Shown: positions 50,886-60,076, counted from the stretch's first letter. The stretch: DNA of 64,000 bases from an uncultured Eubacteriales bacterium (GCA_934479825.1 CAKSOW010000010.1:12959-76958), one strand, 5' to 3'. Program-made: numbers and translations. Notes: generated by a model from the sequence alone, not told the origin.

Positions 50886-51275
50886 ATGTATGCAAGGGAA
50901 TATCCGCAAAATAAAAGCGGCACGGTGCGCGCCTTTGAGGACGCTTTCGCCAAGGAAGAATTCCTTCGCCGGAGCGCGGAAAACGCGACCTCCGGATGCA
51001 CCGGAAAAGTTTTGCCATCCGAACGTCCGAATGGATCTGCCTGCGGGCAATCTGCGCCGCCCGTCATCTCTGACTGCGCCCCCGAAACTGCACCGCCATG
51101 CGATTCCGATGAAAAAAAGCCAATCAAGAAAGAATGTCCTCTGCAAAAGCTATTTGGCTTTTCCGATGGCGGCGATGTGCTTTTACTGCTTCTCATCGTG
51201 TTCTTTTTGACCGATTCAGACAGCGAAAACGACCGACTGATTCCAATCTTGCTTGCCGTTTTACTGTTTCTTTAA
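50886..51275 (+). CDS. 129-residue protein with C-terminal hydrophobic tail, unknown function
   Basis: The protein has an N-terminal soluble part with several Cys residues (TSGCTGK, SACGQS, SDCAPET, APPCDS, KKECPL) in a Pro/Ser-rich context, and a C-terminal segment DVLLLLLIVFFLTDSDSEND plus a final hydrophobic stretch (LIPILLAVLLFL). It is probably tail-anchored to a membrane. GGAAAGGAAG precedes the ATG. It is the third gene of the small-protein run. The spaced Cys residues could form disulfides or a metal site. The C-terminal pattern resembles short proteins near spore-related genes in Clostridia, but I cannot name a family. Confidence 0.65.
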   Translation: MYAREYPQNKSGTVRAFEDAFAKEEFLRRSAENATSGCTGKVLPSERPNGSACGQSAPPVISDCAPETAPPCDSDEKKPIKKECPLQKLFGFSDGGDVLLLLLIVFFLTDSDSENDRLIPILLAVLLFL

Positions 51276-51325
51276 AAACGGATAGACACATATTGCAAGC
51301 TTTTACGGTATGCCGTTACTTATGT

Positions 51326-52168
51326 TTACTCTGAATCGCCGAACAGAGTATTTCGGATATCCTCCGGCAAAAGCTCGGTAAAACCCTCCGGAATTTCAAA
51401 ATCCGGCGAGAAATGTGCGGCTAAATGATTGGTCGAAAGCGTGTAAATCAAGCGGCCGTTTTCATAGCATTGAGCTTCGGTCACAATGCCGAAATCCAAG
51501 TTTAACTTGTAGGTCTGCGTCTGCGTATACGTGCCGTTTTGCGAAGTAAAAGTGATAAGCATGAGCGTGCCCTCATCCCCCGAAACCAGAGAATAGGTAT
51601 ACCCGTCGTCTCCTGCTGTTTTTAAGAAATCCTCATGCGTTAAAATCGCACCGATCTCGCCGGCAAAATCAAAATCGCCGGTCGGATATGTGTTTGTATG
51701 CACAGCCGTTCCTTTAAGCATGCTGATTTTTGTCGTGCCGTCTTTTTCAAAAATCTGCTTATAGGCGCCTGCGCCCGACGATACATAATACGCAAGCCGT
51801 GCGTCTTGACTCATGAACAGCACCGCACGCCGGGAGGAGCCGATACCGCCGGAATAAACGGTATATTCCAGGTCATGCGCATACGATTCGCGCGGCGTAA
51901 GAGCCGCCAACATGGTTCGCACGCTTTCCGGCGTCATTTCGGCTTTTAAGACAGTGAAACCGTCGTCGGGCTCACTGTCTTTTAAAATATCGGAAAGTCC
52001 GTTATCCGTCCAGTTGGAGGGAGCATTCGGGTCTTTCCCGAAAAGGAAAAATGCAGGAAGGTCAATCAAGCCGATCTTGGCAAGTCCCCACAGCATGAAA
52101 AGCAAAACCGCCGCTACCAGCAAAACGTTAAATGTCGAAAAAACAACGTTTTTAACTTTTTCTTTCAT
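51326..52168 (-). CDS. Membrane-anchored extracellular protein of unknown function
   Basis: The protein has 280 residues, with one N-terminal membrane helix (about 9-33, VFSTFNVLLVAAVLLFMLWGL) and an extracytoplasmic part of alternating strands (AVLFMSQDARLAYYVSSG, YTYSLVSGDEGTLMLITF). It may be a lipoprotein-like sensor or a cell-envelope accessory factor. GGGAGGGAC precedes the ATG. It lies 34 bp after tagO in the same direction, so it may serve wall-polymer or envelope functions. No family is recognised. Confidence 0.72.
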   Translation of the reverse strand: MKEKVKNVVFSTFNVLLVAAVLLFMLWGLAKIGLIDLPAFFLFGKDPNAPSNWTDNGLSDILKDSEPDDGFTVLKAEMTPESVRTMLAALTPRESYAHDLEYTVYSGGIGSSRRAVLFMSQDARLAYYVSSGAGAYKQIFEKDGTTKISMLKGTAVHTNTYPTGDFDFAGEIGAILTHEDFLKTAGDDGYTYSLVSGDEGTLMLITFTSQNGTYTQTQTYKLNLDFGIVTEAQCYENGRLIYTLSTNHLAAHFSPDFEIPEGFTELLPEDIRNTLFGDSE

Positions 52169-52202
52169 GCGTGTCCCTCCCCTTTGGTCATTTCAAACGG
52201 TT

Positions 52203-53318
52203 TTATGCCTTTTTATCCGTGCCGCCTGGTGCGTCGGGCGTATCGCGCTCGATCTGCTCCTCCTGGCTTTCGGAAATATCCTTGCGTTCAAACGAAAAGT
52301 TGAGATTGCCGTACAAAATCGCAATGGCGGCCGCCGCCACGATCAAGGCCTTGACCGTCCAGCCGAACGAGAACAAGATGGCTGAAATACCAAGCATTCC
52401 GCTGACGGCATACAGAATCATGACCGCATGTTTCTGATCGAAGCCTTTGTCAATCAGTTTGTGGTGCAGGTGTCCTCTGTCCGCATGGAACGGGCTTTTT
52501 CCGGTCAGAATGCGGCGTAAAAATGCAAACGTCGTATCCGCAAGCGGCAGTGCGAAAATGAGAATCGGCACCCAGAACGACACCATGCCGTTGAGCTTGA
52601 AGCATCCCTGAATTGAAAGCACGCCGAGCGTATAGCCCAAGAAAAGCGCGCCGGTATCGCCCATGAAAATACGCGCCGGATTGAAATTGAACGGCAGAAA
52701 GCCCATGCAGGCACCCACCAAAATTGCAATCATGCAGATGACGTTGATGTCGGTATCGGTGCGAAGCAGGGTAAATAACAGCGTTGCTGCGGAAATAGTG
52801 GAAACCCCGCAGGAAAGGCCGTCAAGACCGTCGATTAAGTTAACGGCATTGGTGATAGCCGTAATCCAGAATACGGTAACGACCGGTGCAAACATGCCGA
52901 ATTCGATATCATACCCGAACAGATTGATCTGTTCAAACACAATGCCGCCGCATACGGCAATGATGGAGGCTGCAACCTGCATAAACAGCTTGGCAAATGG
53001 ATTCATATCGTATTTATCGTCAATGATGCCGGTGATGACGATAATTAAGTTGCCCATCAGCATCGCGGCTGTCTGTAATGTCGGTTTGCAGAAAATAAGC
53101 ACCGTCACCGTAAAGGCGAGAAAAATCGCCACGCCGCCCATGAGCGGCATTTCTTTTTTGTGCATGCGGCGGTTATCTTTTGGGATATCCGTCACGCCGA
53201 ATTTGAACGCCATGGTCCGTACCACGGGCGTTGAAGTAACCGAAATGAAAAATGCGCAGATAAACGCCAAAACAATGCCGTAGACCGTGTTGAACACGGA
53301 GCCGTACATTTCAAACAT
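52203..53318 (-). CDS. tagO: UDP-GlcNAc: undecaprenyl-phosphate GlcNAc-1-phosphate transferase (TagO/WecA family)
   Basis: This is a polytopic membrane enzyme of 371 residues that starts wall teichoic acid or other wall-polymer synthesis by attaching GlcNAc-1-phosphate to the lipid carrier. The family motifs are KEMPLMGGVAIF, DDKYDMNPFAK (the Asp pair), the loop NAVNLIDGLDGLSCG, IFMGDTGALFLGY and the cytoplasmic ADRGHLHHKLIDKGF. About ten hydrophobic segments can be counted. The C-terminal tail (about 345-371) is acidic and soluble. The neighbour downstream is a membrane-anchored extracellular protein; upstream is trpS, 53 bp away. The exact polymer cannot be told; wall teichoic acid or an SLH-binding polymer are candidates. 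Confidence 0.93.
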   Translation of the reverse strand: MFEMYGSVFNTVYGIVLAFICAFFISVTSTPVVRTMAFKFGVTDIPKDNRRMHKKEMPLMGGVAIFLAFTVTVLIFCKPTLQTAAMLMGNLIIVITGIIDDKYDMNPFAKLFMQVAASIIAVCGGIVFEQINLFGYDIEFGMFAPVVTVFWITAITNAVNLIDGLDGLSCGVSTISAATLLFTLLRTDTDINVICMIAILVGACMGFLPFNFNPARIFMGDTGALFLGYTLGVLSIQGCFKLNGMVSFWVPILIFALPLADTTFAFLRRILTGKSPFHADRGHLHHKLIDKGFDQKHAVMILYAVSGMLGISAILFSFGWTVKALIVAAAAIAILYGNLNFSFERKDISESQEEQIERDTPDAPGGTDKKA

Positions 53319-53371
53319 GGGTCAAAGTTCCTTTCTTTTGTCTGCCTTGTCAAAAAACGCAATACATATAC

Positions 53372-54403
53372 TTATTTTGTCTGGTAGAAACCGACCTTTT
53401 TATATACTTTGCGAAGCGTCTTGGCGGCAAAATAGGACGCTTTTTCTGCGCCTTCTTTCATAAGCCCTTCTAAATAGGCCTTGTCTCCTACAAGACGCGC
53501 ATACTCATTCCGCACATTTTCCAAGCCGTCCGCACAGGTCTCTCCGACCGCCGCCTTGAAATCGCCGTAGCCTTTTCCGTCAAATTCGCGCTCGATCTCT
53601 TCAAACGCTTTTCCGGTAAAGACCGAATAAATGCTCATCAAGTTGTTGATTCCGTCCTTGCCGGGCGCATATTTGACAACGCTGTCGGAATCGGTCACAG
53701 CACGCTTAATCTTGCGGATAGTATCGTCGCGGCTCTCAATAATGGCTACATAGGATGCCGGATTCGGATCGGATTTGCTCATTTTCTTGGTCGGGTCGGT
53801 TAAGGAGTTGATCTTCATACCGGTCTTGGGAATATACGCTTCGGGAAGCGTGAACACATCGCCGTAAATGCCGTTAAAACGTCCGGCAATGTCGCGCGTG
53901 ATTTCCACATGCTGTTTCTGGTCTGCCCCTACCGGAACAAGGTCGGTCTGATATAACAGAATATCCGCCGCCATGAGAACCGGATAGGTGAAAAGGCCAG
54001 CATTGATATTATCGGCATGCTTTTGGGATTTATCCTTGAACTGCGTCATGCGCGACAGCTCGCCGAAGCCCGTGTAACAGCCAAGAATCCAAGCAAGCTC
54101 TGCATGTGCCGGAACATGGCTTTGGACAAACAGAATGCTCTTGTTCGGGTCAATGCCGCAGGCGATATACAGCGCAAGCCCCTCCATGGTACGCCGTCTT
54201 AAATCGGCAGGAACCTGTCTTACCGTGATAGCATGCAGATCCATCATGCAGTACATGCAGTCATAGTTTTCCTGCAAGCCGACCCAGTTGCGGATAGCGC
54301 CGATGTAGTTGCCGAGCGTCAGAATGCCGCTGGGCTGTACGCCGGAAAAAATGCGTTTCTTCATAACCGGCGCTTCGGCCGTGTTTTTTATTTCTTCTGC
54401 CAT
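53372..54403 (-). CDS. trpS: Tryptophanyl-tRNA synthetase
   Basis: This class I synthetase has 343 residues. The nucleotide-binding motif (HIGH variant) is TLGNYIGAI after GVQPSG, and the KMSKS motif is intact (PTKKMSKSDPNP). The order MDLHAITV, LVPVGADQKQHVEI and DSVVKYAPGKDGINN is standard for bacterial TrpS. The first 15 or so residues form a short acidic extension. It starts 33 bp after the aminotransferase gene and is probably co-transcribed with it; no T-box fits in that gap. tagO follows 53 bp downstream. Confidence 0.96.
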   Translation of the reverse strand: MAEEIKNTAEAPVMKKRIFSGVQPSGILTLGNYIGAIRNWVGLQENYDCMYCMMDLHAITVRQVPADLRRRTMEGLALYIACGIDPNKSILFVQSHVPAHAELAWILGCYTGFGELSRMTQFKDKSQKHADNINAGLFTYPVLMAADILLYQTDLVPVGADQKQHVEITRDIAGRFNGIYGDVFTLPEAYIPKTGMKINSLTDPTKKMSKSDPNPASYVAIIESRDDTIRKIKRAVTDSDSVVKYAPGKDGINNLMSIYSVFTGKAFEEIEREFDGKGYGDFKAAVGETCADGLENVRNEYARLVGDKAYLEGLMKEGAEKASYFAAKTLRKVYKKVGFYQTK

Positions 54404-54436
54404 TGTCTTTTCCTCTCAATCTCTGGTTTTCCTATA

Positions 54437-55627
54437 TTAAAGTCCCATATCTTTCATTACACCGGCAAGGGCATTGACCCCGGCGCGAATCTGCTCGGTC
54501 GTCGGCATGGAATAATTCATGCGGAACGAGTAGCACGCCTTATCCGGCTCAGGCAGAAATGTCGAACCCGGTACGACCGCCACTTTGGCCGCCATCGTAC
54601 GCGCCAGAAAGTCTTTCATGTCCGTGCTCTCCGGCAAAGTCACCCACAAGAACAAACCGCCCTCCGGACGGGTATACTGTACGGATTTCGGGAAAGTCTT
54701 GTCCATCGCGTCAAGCATAACGGCACAGTTTTCGCCGTATAATTTGTTGATCGAGCGGATATGGTCGTCAAGACCGTATGTCTCGATGAATTTGGAACAA
54801 AGCATCTGGAAGAACAGATTGGTGTGGACATCATTGGTCTGTTTGACCACTACAATCTTGCCGACCAACTCCTCATGACCGCAAAGGAAGCCGACGCGCA
54901 TACCGGCGGACAAAACCTTGGAAAACGAGCCGCAGTACAGCACGACACCCTCGTCGTCCATGCTCTTGATGGTCGGAATATCCGTTCCGGCAAAACGAAG
55001 TTCGCCATAGGGGTTATCCTCCAAAATCACCACGCCATACTTTTTGGCAAGCGCCAAAACCGCTTTTCTTTTTTCAAGCGACATCGTGATACCGGCCGGA
55101 TTCTGAAACGTCGGAATCAAATAGATCAGTTTGACTTTTTTGTCCGTCTTTAATATGTTTTCCAATTCATTCGGGTCGATACCGTCCGTACCGACATCAA
55201 GTCCCTTTAAATTGACGCCGTATGAGCGGAATGCATTGAGCGCCCCGATAAAGCTCGGATTTTCGCAAATGACCGTATCGCCCTCGTTGCATAACACCTT
55301 GCAGGCAAGGTCGATGCCCTGCTGACCGCCCGAAGTGATGACCGTGGTGTCGTAATCGCGTCCGATGCCGAACTTGGTGTTCAAGCGCGCAGCAACCTGC
55401 TTTCTTAACGGCGCATAGCCTTCGGTAATGCCGTATTGCAGCGATTTGGCGGATTCAGTCTCAAAAATTTCATTGGCTAATTTTTGCAGCTTGTCCACCG
55501 GGAACGACAGCGGCGAGGGATTTCCGGCCGCAAACGAAATAACGCTCGGATCGGTAAGCGACTTGAAAATCTCGCGAATTGCGGAGGGTTTCAGATCCTT
55601 TACTTTATTGGAAAACTCAAATGTCAT
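54437..55627 (-). CDS. PLP-dependent class I aminotransferase (LysN/2-aminoadipate or MocR-like type)
   Basis: The protein has 396 residues from the ATG at 55627 with GAAAGGAC upstream; a 29-codon extension overlaps the untranslated leader. Fold-type I motifs are AAGNPSPLSFP near the start, TSGGQQGIDLACKV, NPAGITMSLEKR and the PLP-lysine in GSFSKVLSAGMRVGF. The pattern is that of 2-aminoadipate/valine-pyruvate transaminases (LysN, YdcR-like catalytic domains without the regulator part). The natural amino acid is not inferable. It has its own promoter at 55734-55762 and heads the trpS-tagO group. Confidence 0.9.
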   Translation of the reverse strand: MTFEFSNKVKDLKPSAIREIFKSLTDPSVISFAAGNPSPLSFPVDKLQKLANEIFETESAKSLQYGITEGYAPLRKQVAARLNTKFGIGRDYDTTVITSGGQQGIDLACKVLCNEGDTVICENPSFIGALNAFRSYGVNLKGLDVGTDGIDPNELENILKTDKKVKLIYLIPTFQNPAGITMSLEKRKAVLALAKKYGVVILEDNPYGELRFAGTDIPTIKSMDDEGVVLYCGSFSKVLSAGMRVGFLCGHEELVGKIVVVKQTNDVHTNLFFQMLCSKFIETYGLDDHIRSINKLYGENCAVMLDAMDKTFPKSVQYTRPEGGLFLWVTLPESTDMKDFLARTMAAKVAVVPGSTFLPEPDKACYSFRMNYSMPTTEQIRAGVNALAGVMKDMGL

Positions 55628-55733
55628 AAAAAACAGTCCTTTCTGACCGGTTTTGAAGGCTTGCGCGGCCTTTTGTTTCGCCGCACAGGCGTACAAATGC
55701 ATATAGTAACACATTTTGATTCTTATTTATAGA

Positions 55734-55762
55734 ATTATACCACACTTTCCTTTGTTTAGCAA
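55734..55762 (-). promoter_or_regulatory. Sigma-A promoter of the aminotransferase-trpS group
   Basis: On the minus strand there is a -35 TTGCTA (55757-55762) and a perfect -10 TATAAT (55734-55739) with a 17-bp spacer. The rest of the 55628-55954 gap holds a roughly 100-nt leader, a decayed CTTTTC/GAAAAG-type hairpin near 55803-55820 and the terminator at 55887. Confidence 0.8.
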
Positions 55763-55886
55763 GAGTTATTTATGAAAAAGTAGCGTTAAAAGAGAGTACG
55801 GCTTTTCTGAAAAGAAAGCTTGACAAATAATTTTATATGTCATTTGGCGACATTTGCTTTGAACCGATATTATTCCCAACACGCAG

Positions 55887-55919
55887 AAAAGGAGCAACCG
55901 CAAAACGGTTGCTCCTTTT
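55887..55919 (-). terminator. Terminator of the InlB-repeat protein gene
   Basis: The 14-bp stem AAAAGGAGCAACCG/CGGTTGCTCCTTTT has a 5-nt loop. T-runs occur on both strands, so it can act in both directions. Confidence 0.88.
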
Positions 55920-55954
55920 TACTTATCGTATCTTTTTTATCGTACCGAAAAAGC

Positions 55955-58900
55955 TTATGCGTTTAAGCCTAAGATCGTATCGATATAATCCTTGTTTTCT
56001 GCATATGCGTCGCCGCCTGCGTCATGGATGCTCTGTGCGATCTCCTTGATGGAACGGGTCACAGACGAACCGTAAACGGTGAATGCGTTGCCGTTGATCG
56101 AATACTTCGCATAAGTACGTGCCACAAGCTTGGTTGCATAATGTTCAGCCGGAATGTTGGTGCAAACGGCGGTGAACATAATGTTCTCGCCATCGTTGTC
56201 GTACTGACGGTCAATGCCGTTCTTCTTGTCGTAAGCGGCGCCATATACATACAGCGGCTTATTTTCGCCCAAAGCTTTGAAGCCGAACGTAAGCTCTTTC
56301 GTGCCGAGAACATCTTCACGTGCAACGATGAAGCCGTATTCATCCACAAAATCTCTGGTGGTATTGGAAATCGAAGAGAAGAAACGGATACCGTTTACCT
56401 TGTCTGCACCGCTGCGGATACTGACATTGGTATCATCTGCGTTCGGATAAGCCGGTGTCTCTTCCCAAACGGCATAGACGGTCGTGTCGCCTTTGAGATC
56501 GATAGACGTAACAACATCTTTTCTCGTTGCATCCGGCTTTAACGCCCAACCAACGAACGTAAGATCCTGCACTTCGGGACGATCGCCCTTGAGGAGATAG
56601 CCCGTACCGCCGCCGCGGCCGGTATCCGGGGCAACTTCGTGCAGCACACAACCCAGTTCTACAAAATCAGAATCAACGTTGGTGTCATAGGTAACGGTGA
56701 ACACGCCGTCACGGTAAACACGAACATAGTCAATGTAGGTGTCACCGGCAAAGTTTACTGTGTTGGGGTCGATAGCAAAGCCGTAAAGCTTGCCGTTGTC
56801 GCCGCCCGTCCAAGGAGCGCTGTTGTTCTTGGCAAGACCTTGGTCAACTTCATAAACATGATACTGGTTGTCGTAGATCATGTTGTGAACGCCCTGGTTG
56901 CCGATATACATAAGGCCATTCTTGCCGCCAAAATAGGTATCTTTGCCGTAGTAGGTGAAGAACGTTGCGGTCGTCACGTCGGTTCTTTCTTCAAGCACGG
57001 CATCAGCAAGGTTATCCGGCGTAACATTATTCGTCATCTTAGTGCTCGAACCGATCTTGTAGCAATACTGGAAAATGTTGTATTCGCTTGCATCAAAACC
57101 GGATTGCATTCTGAAATGGACGCGCGCGTCGCTCAACCATGCTTTCCGACCTTTATCATAAGTGCTTGCATACTGGCGGAGGTGGATAACGTTTCTGCCT
57201 TCGTCCTCAATATTTTCCTGATAAGCCAGTTTGCCCGTCCCATCGGCCGGCAAACCGCCTTCATAAGCAAAGCCCATAGCCGGTTTGGTGAGATCCTGGC
57301 AGAACGCAGTGAGCGTCAGACCCTCGACATCACCACGGTTTTCCGGTTTAACCACATCGCCGGCATAGAAGAACTTGCCGTTCGGAGCGATCCAGCAGAT
57401 GAAGTTGTCAAGCTTGAAACCAAGTTTGTCCGGGGCAGGAATGGTGTAAGAAGTTTCAAAGTCCGGGGATTCTTCCACACTGGTCTTACCGTCGGTAAAG
57501 GTGACAGGACCGGTAACTTTATCTAACGGATAAAGAACAATATCTTTGTTTGCCAAAGTAACTTTTTCAATCTGGTCGCCGCCCTTGGTGAGCGAGTAAG
57601 CAACTGCACCGGAGACAATCGAAATATCCGGCGTGAATTCAGTCAAGAAGTTATTGTTGCTGTCGAGAAGAATATAGTCTGTCTTGGCAACCGTGTCGTC
57701 AAAGTTCATGTAGGTGACTTTGTAGTACGGAATGACCGTGAAATTGTCTACATAAATGTTAACATTGGAATTGCCTAATTCAAGAGCAAGCTTATTCAGT
57801 TCGGGATGCTTGGTTTTCGATTCGCTGAGTGCGCTGTTGACTAAAATATGCTTCCACTCGGAAGTCTTCACATAACCGGCGCCGCCCATGTCCTTGAAAA
57901 TATCCGTAGCCTGTGAACCGTTAATCATGAGCCAATGGCAATCAAAGTTACCATAATAGTCATAGCTGATATAAAGAGGTCTTTCGGTAGAAATCGGATG
58001 ACCCTTAAATTCCTTTATCCAGAAAGACGGATATCCGCCTTCAGAGGCCAGTTTCAGAATTTTTTGAGAATAGTTGATGCCGCTCTGGTTTTTGTTGTCA
58101 TCCACAACAGCACCGGAAAGAATGGCATTGACCGTATCCTGATCCATATTTTCAAACGTAAGCGGACCTGCCGTACCGGTTAAAATGTTGTGACCCGGAC
58201 GCCAGTTGACCGAACCGAGAATCAGGATTTCGATATCAGCAGAAGACTTTTCATCCGAAACAAGCGTTGCAGTAAGTTTGACCGCGCCGCTTTCCGAGGC
58301 AGCCGTAATGACTGCTGTGGTATCGGTGGTAACAACCGTCGCGCCGGTAAAGCCGACGTCATACTTCCAAGTTACCGGTTCTTTTGCCGTAACGGTGGCA
58401 ACACCGCCGTCGATCTTGATAGCAAAAGCGTCGGTCGTGAGAACTTCGATTTCTTCAATTACCGGATAGAATGTGAGGTCTTCGCCGGCAAGTGTAACTT
58501 TATCAACCGGCGTTGCAGAGTCTTTCGTCAAAGCCCATCCGAGCGGCTTGAAGATCTTACCGTCTTGGGTATACGTAGAAAGGTATTTCATGCCCGGAGC
58601 ATATTCCGTAGCAAGGTTTTCCGGTTTCCATTCTACGCCGTCTTCAAAGAGGAAGTCATCCGTCTTGACCGTGCCGTCGGGCATGACAAACGTAATTTTA
58701 TACATCGGATAAATACCGTAATTGTCAAGATACCAGTCAAGCGGAACAGTCGGGTCAGTCTGATCGTAATCAGGAACCGGGAGATTCGTGAATTTACCCC
58801 AAGCGCGCAAAGATTTACGGTTCGGAGTAATGGCATTGGAATAATGTCTCCACTTGTTTGCGGCAGCGTTAAAACCAACATCTACGTGTTTGCCCGCACC

Positions 58901-59389
58901 TAAAAAGTCGACCAACCACCCCTGGGCAGTGGTAATGCCCTGCATATCTAAGTATTCATCCCAAGTGATCCAATATTTTCTGGAACCATCGAAAGAGTGG
59001 GCATATTCATAGCCACTCCAATGGCGTCCGGGGTTAGCGCTACGGCTTAAATGCAACATTTTTCCGTAAGTGCCTTCTGCATCGATCGCTTTGGTTTCAT
59101 CAAAGTTGCTGACTGGATTAGAAACAATATTCATTCCGCCGTTCATGTCAGCAGCCGAGAAGTTTGTCGCCTGTGTTTCGTCCTCGAAATTTGCAAGTTC
59201 TTTCGTTCCGGTTACGAGGTTGATTCCCGGAACAACGTCTGCGGTAAGAGCCGCGCTGTCGGTTTCGCTTTGTACTTCTTCCGGAAGGGATTCAACGGAT
59301 TCTACCGTTTCAAAGCTGAACGCTCCTGCCGGGAACGCCATGGTGATGAGCATGGTAAGGGTAAGTAAAAGCGCAAGTGTTTTTTTCAT
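55955..59389 (-). CDS. Large secreted protein with InlB-type repeats and a Clostridial surface C-terminal domain
   Basis: The protein has 1144 residues. Residues 1-23 are a signal peptide (LALLLTLTMLITMAFPAGA). Two large modules (about 60-220 and 400-560) share a layout of VTGT-x-x-F/L-E-N/D and a Trp-containing fold like a carbohydrate-binding beta-sandwich (LVTGTKELANFEDE and ILTGTAGPLTFENMD). InlB/Flg_new repeats occur near 280-310, 620-650 and 955-1000 (TFVGWALKPDATRKDV). The final 140 residues (NGIRFFSSIS to YAKYSINGNAFTVYG) match a domain seen on other Clostridial surface proteins. No sortase motif or SLH is seen, so it may be released. AAAGGAG precedes the ATG. The promoter region carries the inverted repeat at 59412-59462. 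Confidence 0.82.
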   Translation of the reverse strand: MKKTLALLLTLTMLITMAFPAGAFSFETVESVESLPEEVQSETDSAALTADVVPGINLVTGTKELANFEDETQATNFSAADMNGGMNIVSNPVSNFDETKAIDAEGTYGKMLHLSRSANPGRHWSGYEYAHSFDGSRKYWITWDEYLDMQGITTAQGWLVDFLGAGKHVDVGFNAAANKWRHYSNAITPNRKSLRAWGKFTNLPVPDYDQTDPTVPLDWYLDNYGIYPMYKITFVMPDGTVKTDDFLFEDGVEWKPENLATEYAPGMKYLSTYTQDGKIFKPLGWALTKDSATPVDKVTLAGEDLTFYPVIEEIEVLTTDAFAIKIDGGVATVTAKEPVTWKYDVGFTGATVVTTDTTAVITAASESGAVKLTATLVSDEKSSADIEILILGSVNWRPGHNILTGTAGPLTFENMDQDTVNAILSGAVVDDNKNQSGINYSQKILKLASEGGYPSFWIKEFKGHPISTERPLYISYDYYGNFDCHWLMINGSQATDIFKDMGGAGYVKTSEWKHILVNSALSESKTKHPELNKLALELGNSNVNIYVDNFTVIPYYKVTYMNFDDTVAKTDYILLDSNNNFLTEFTPDISIVSGAVAYSLTKGGDQIEKVTLANKDIVLYPLDKVTGPVTFTDGKTSVEESPDFETSYTIPAPDKLGFKLDNFICWIAPNGKFFYAGDVVKPENRGDVEGLTLTAFCQDLTKPAMGFAYEGGLPADGTGKLAYQENIEDEGRNVIHLRQYASTYDKGRKAWLSDARVHFRMQSGFDASEYNIFQYCYKIGSSTKMTNNVTPDNLADAVLEERTDVTTATFFTYYGKDTYFGGKNGLMYIGNQGVHNMIYDNQYHVYEVDQGLAKNNSAPWTGGDNGKLYGFAIDPNTVNFAGDTYIDYVRVYRDGVFTVTYDTNVDSDFVELGCVLHEVAPDTGRGGGTGYLLKGDRPEVQDLTFVGWALKPDATRKDVVTSIDLKGDTTVYAVWEETPAYPNADDTNVSIRSGADKVNGIRFFSSISNTTRDFVDEYGFIVAREDVLGTKELTFGFKALGENKPLYVYGAAYDKKNGIDRQYDNDGENIMFTAVCTNIPAEHYATKLVARTYAKYSINGNAFTVYGSSVTRSIKEIAQSIHDAGGDAYAENKDYIDTILGLNA

Positions 59390-59411
59390 ATGTACTCTCC
59401 TTTTGTATTTT

Positions 59412-59462
59412 ATTTGGTAACAATACCCTTATAATTATCATAATACACGTTTGTTACCAAAT
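59412..59462 (-). promoter_or_regulatory. Perfect 12-bp inverted repeat around the promoter of the InlB-repeat gene
   Basis: ATTTGGTAACAA (59412-59423) and TTGTTACCAAAT (59451-59462) are exact complements 27 bp apart. The AT-rich interval holds -10-like hexamers read on the minus strand, but I cannot fix the promoter. This is typical of two operator half-sites for a dimeric repressor, or of a long-loop hairpin in the leader. The remaining gap to 59593 is AT-rich with nothing else recognised. Confidence 0.7.
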
Positions 59463-59593
59463 CATGAATATGCGTATATTTCGGCATTTTGACAAGAAAG
59501 TTTGTGCATATTTCACAAACAATCTTTTCTAAATAGGGGAAAATGCTGTTTTCTCACACCAAATTCGACAGAAATCGTGCTGTCTTTTTCGCA

Positions 59594-59625
59594 CAAAAAA
59601 GCCGCCGCAAAAAATTGCGGCGGCT
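59594..59625 (-). terminator. Terminator of the SASP gene
   Basis: On the minus strand the stem AGCCGCCGCAA/TTGCGGCGGCT is followed by TTTTTG. Confidence 0.88.
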
Positions 59626-59689
59626 CTATCTTATTCCGGCGATACTTCGTCGGATAAAGTCAGAACGAAGAGGTTAAACTAACAGAAAG

Positions 59690-59887
59690 TTAGCCGTTGG
59701 TCTTCATAGCGTTTTCAGCGTTCATGATCATCTTCTTGACCATCTGACCGCCGACAGAACCTGCCTGCTTTGCGGTAAGGTCGCCGTTATAGCCCTGTTT
59801 GAGGGTTACGCCGACTTCGCTTGCAGCTTCCATCTTAAACTTATCCATGGCTTCCTTTGCTTCGGGAACTAATTTCTTGTTATTCAT
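59690..59887 (-). CDS. Alpha/beta-type small acid-soluble spore protein (SASP)
   Basis: This 65-residue DNA-binding protein coats and protects spore DNA. The family pattern is clear: PEAKEAMDKFKMEAASEVGV with a germination-protease-type cleavage segment (the usual site is E-I/V-A or similar near MEAASEVG), and GYNGDLTAKQAGSVGGQMV. It shows that the organism forms, or recently formed, endospores. GGAGAT precedes the ATG, and a forespore-type promoter candidate lies at 59978-60006. A strong terminator follows. Confidence 0.95.
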   Translation of the reverse strand: MNNKKLVPEAKEAMDKFKMEAASEVGVTLKQGYNGDLTAKQAGSVGGQMVKKMIMNAENAMKTNG

Positions 59888-59977
59888 GATTTTTAATCTC
59901 CTTGATTTTGTTTTTGAAACCGTAAATCGGTTTTCTTTGTAAGCTCGCGTAAAACTTGTTTACCGGCTTTACGCTCA

Positions 59978-60006
59978 TAGTATTTGCACGGCTCATTTTG
60001 ATATAC
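59978..60006 (-). promoter_or_regulatory. Candidate sigma-G/sigma-F forespore promoter of the SASP gene
   Basis: On the minus strand there is a -35-like GTATA (60002-60006) and a -10-like AATACTA (59978-59984) with a 17-bp spacer, close to the sigma-G consensus (G-A/T-ATA and CATACTA). No good sigma-A promoter is seen. The leader would be about 85 nt. Confidence 0.5.
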
Positions 60007-60043
60007 TGTAAACTTTTGGAAAGGAAATTGAAAAGTATACAGC

Positions 60044-60076
60044 AAAGGACACAGAGATAAATCTCTGCGTCCTTTT
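60044..60076 (-). terminator. Terminator of the SLH-transglutaminase gene
   Basis: The stem AAAGGAC-x-CAGAGA/TCTCTG-x-GTCCTTT has a 4-nt loop and one internal mismatch. It lies 29 bp downstream of the stop codon. Confidence 0.78.
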
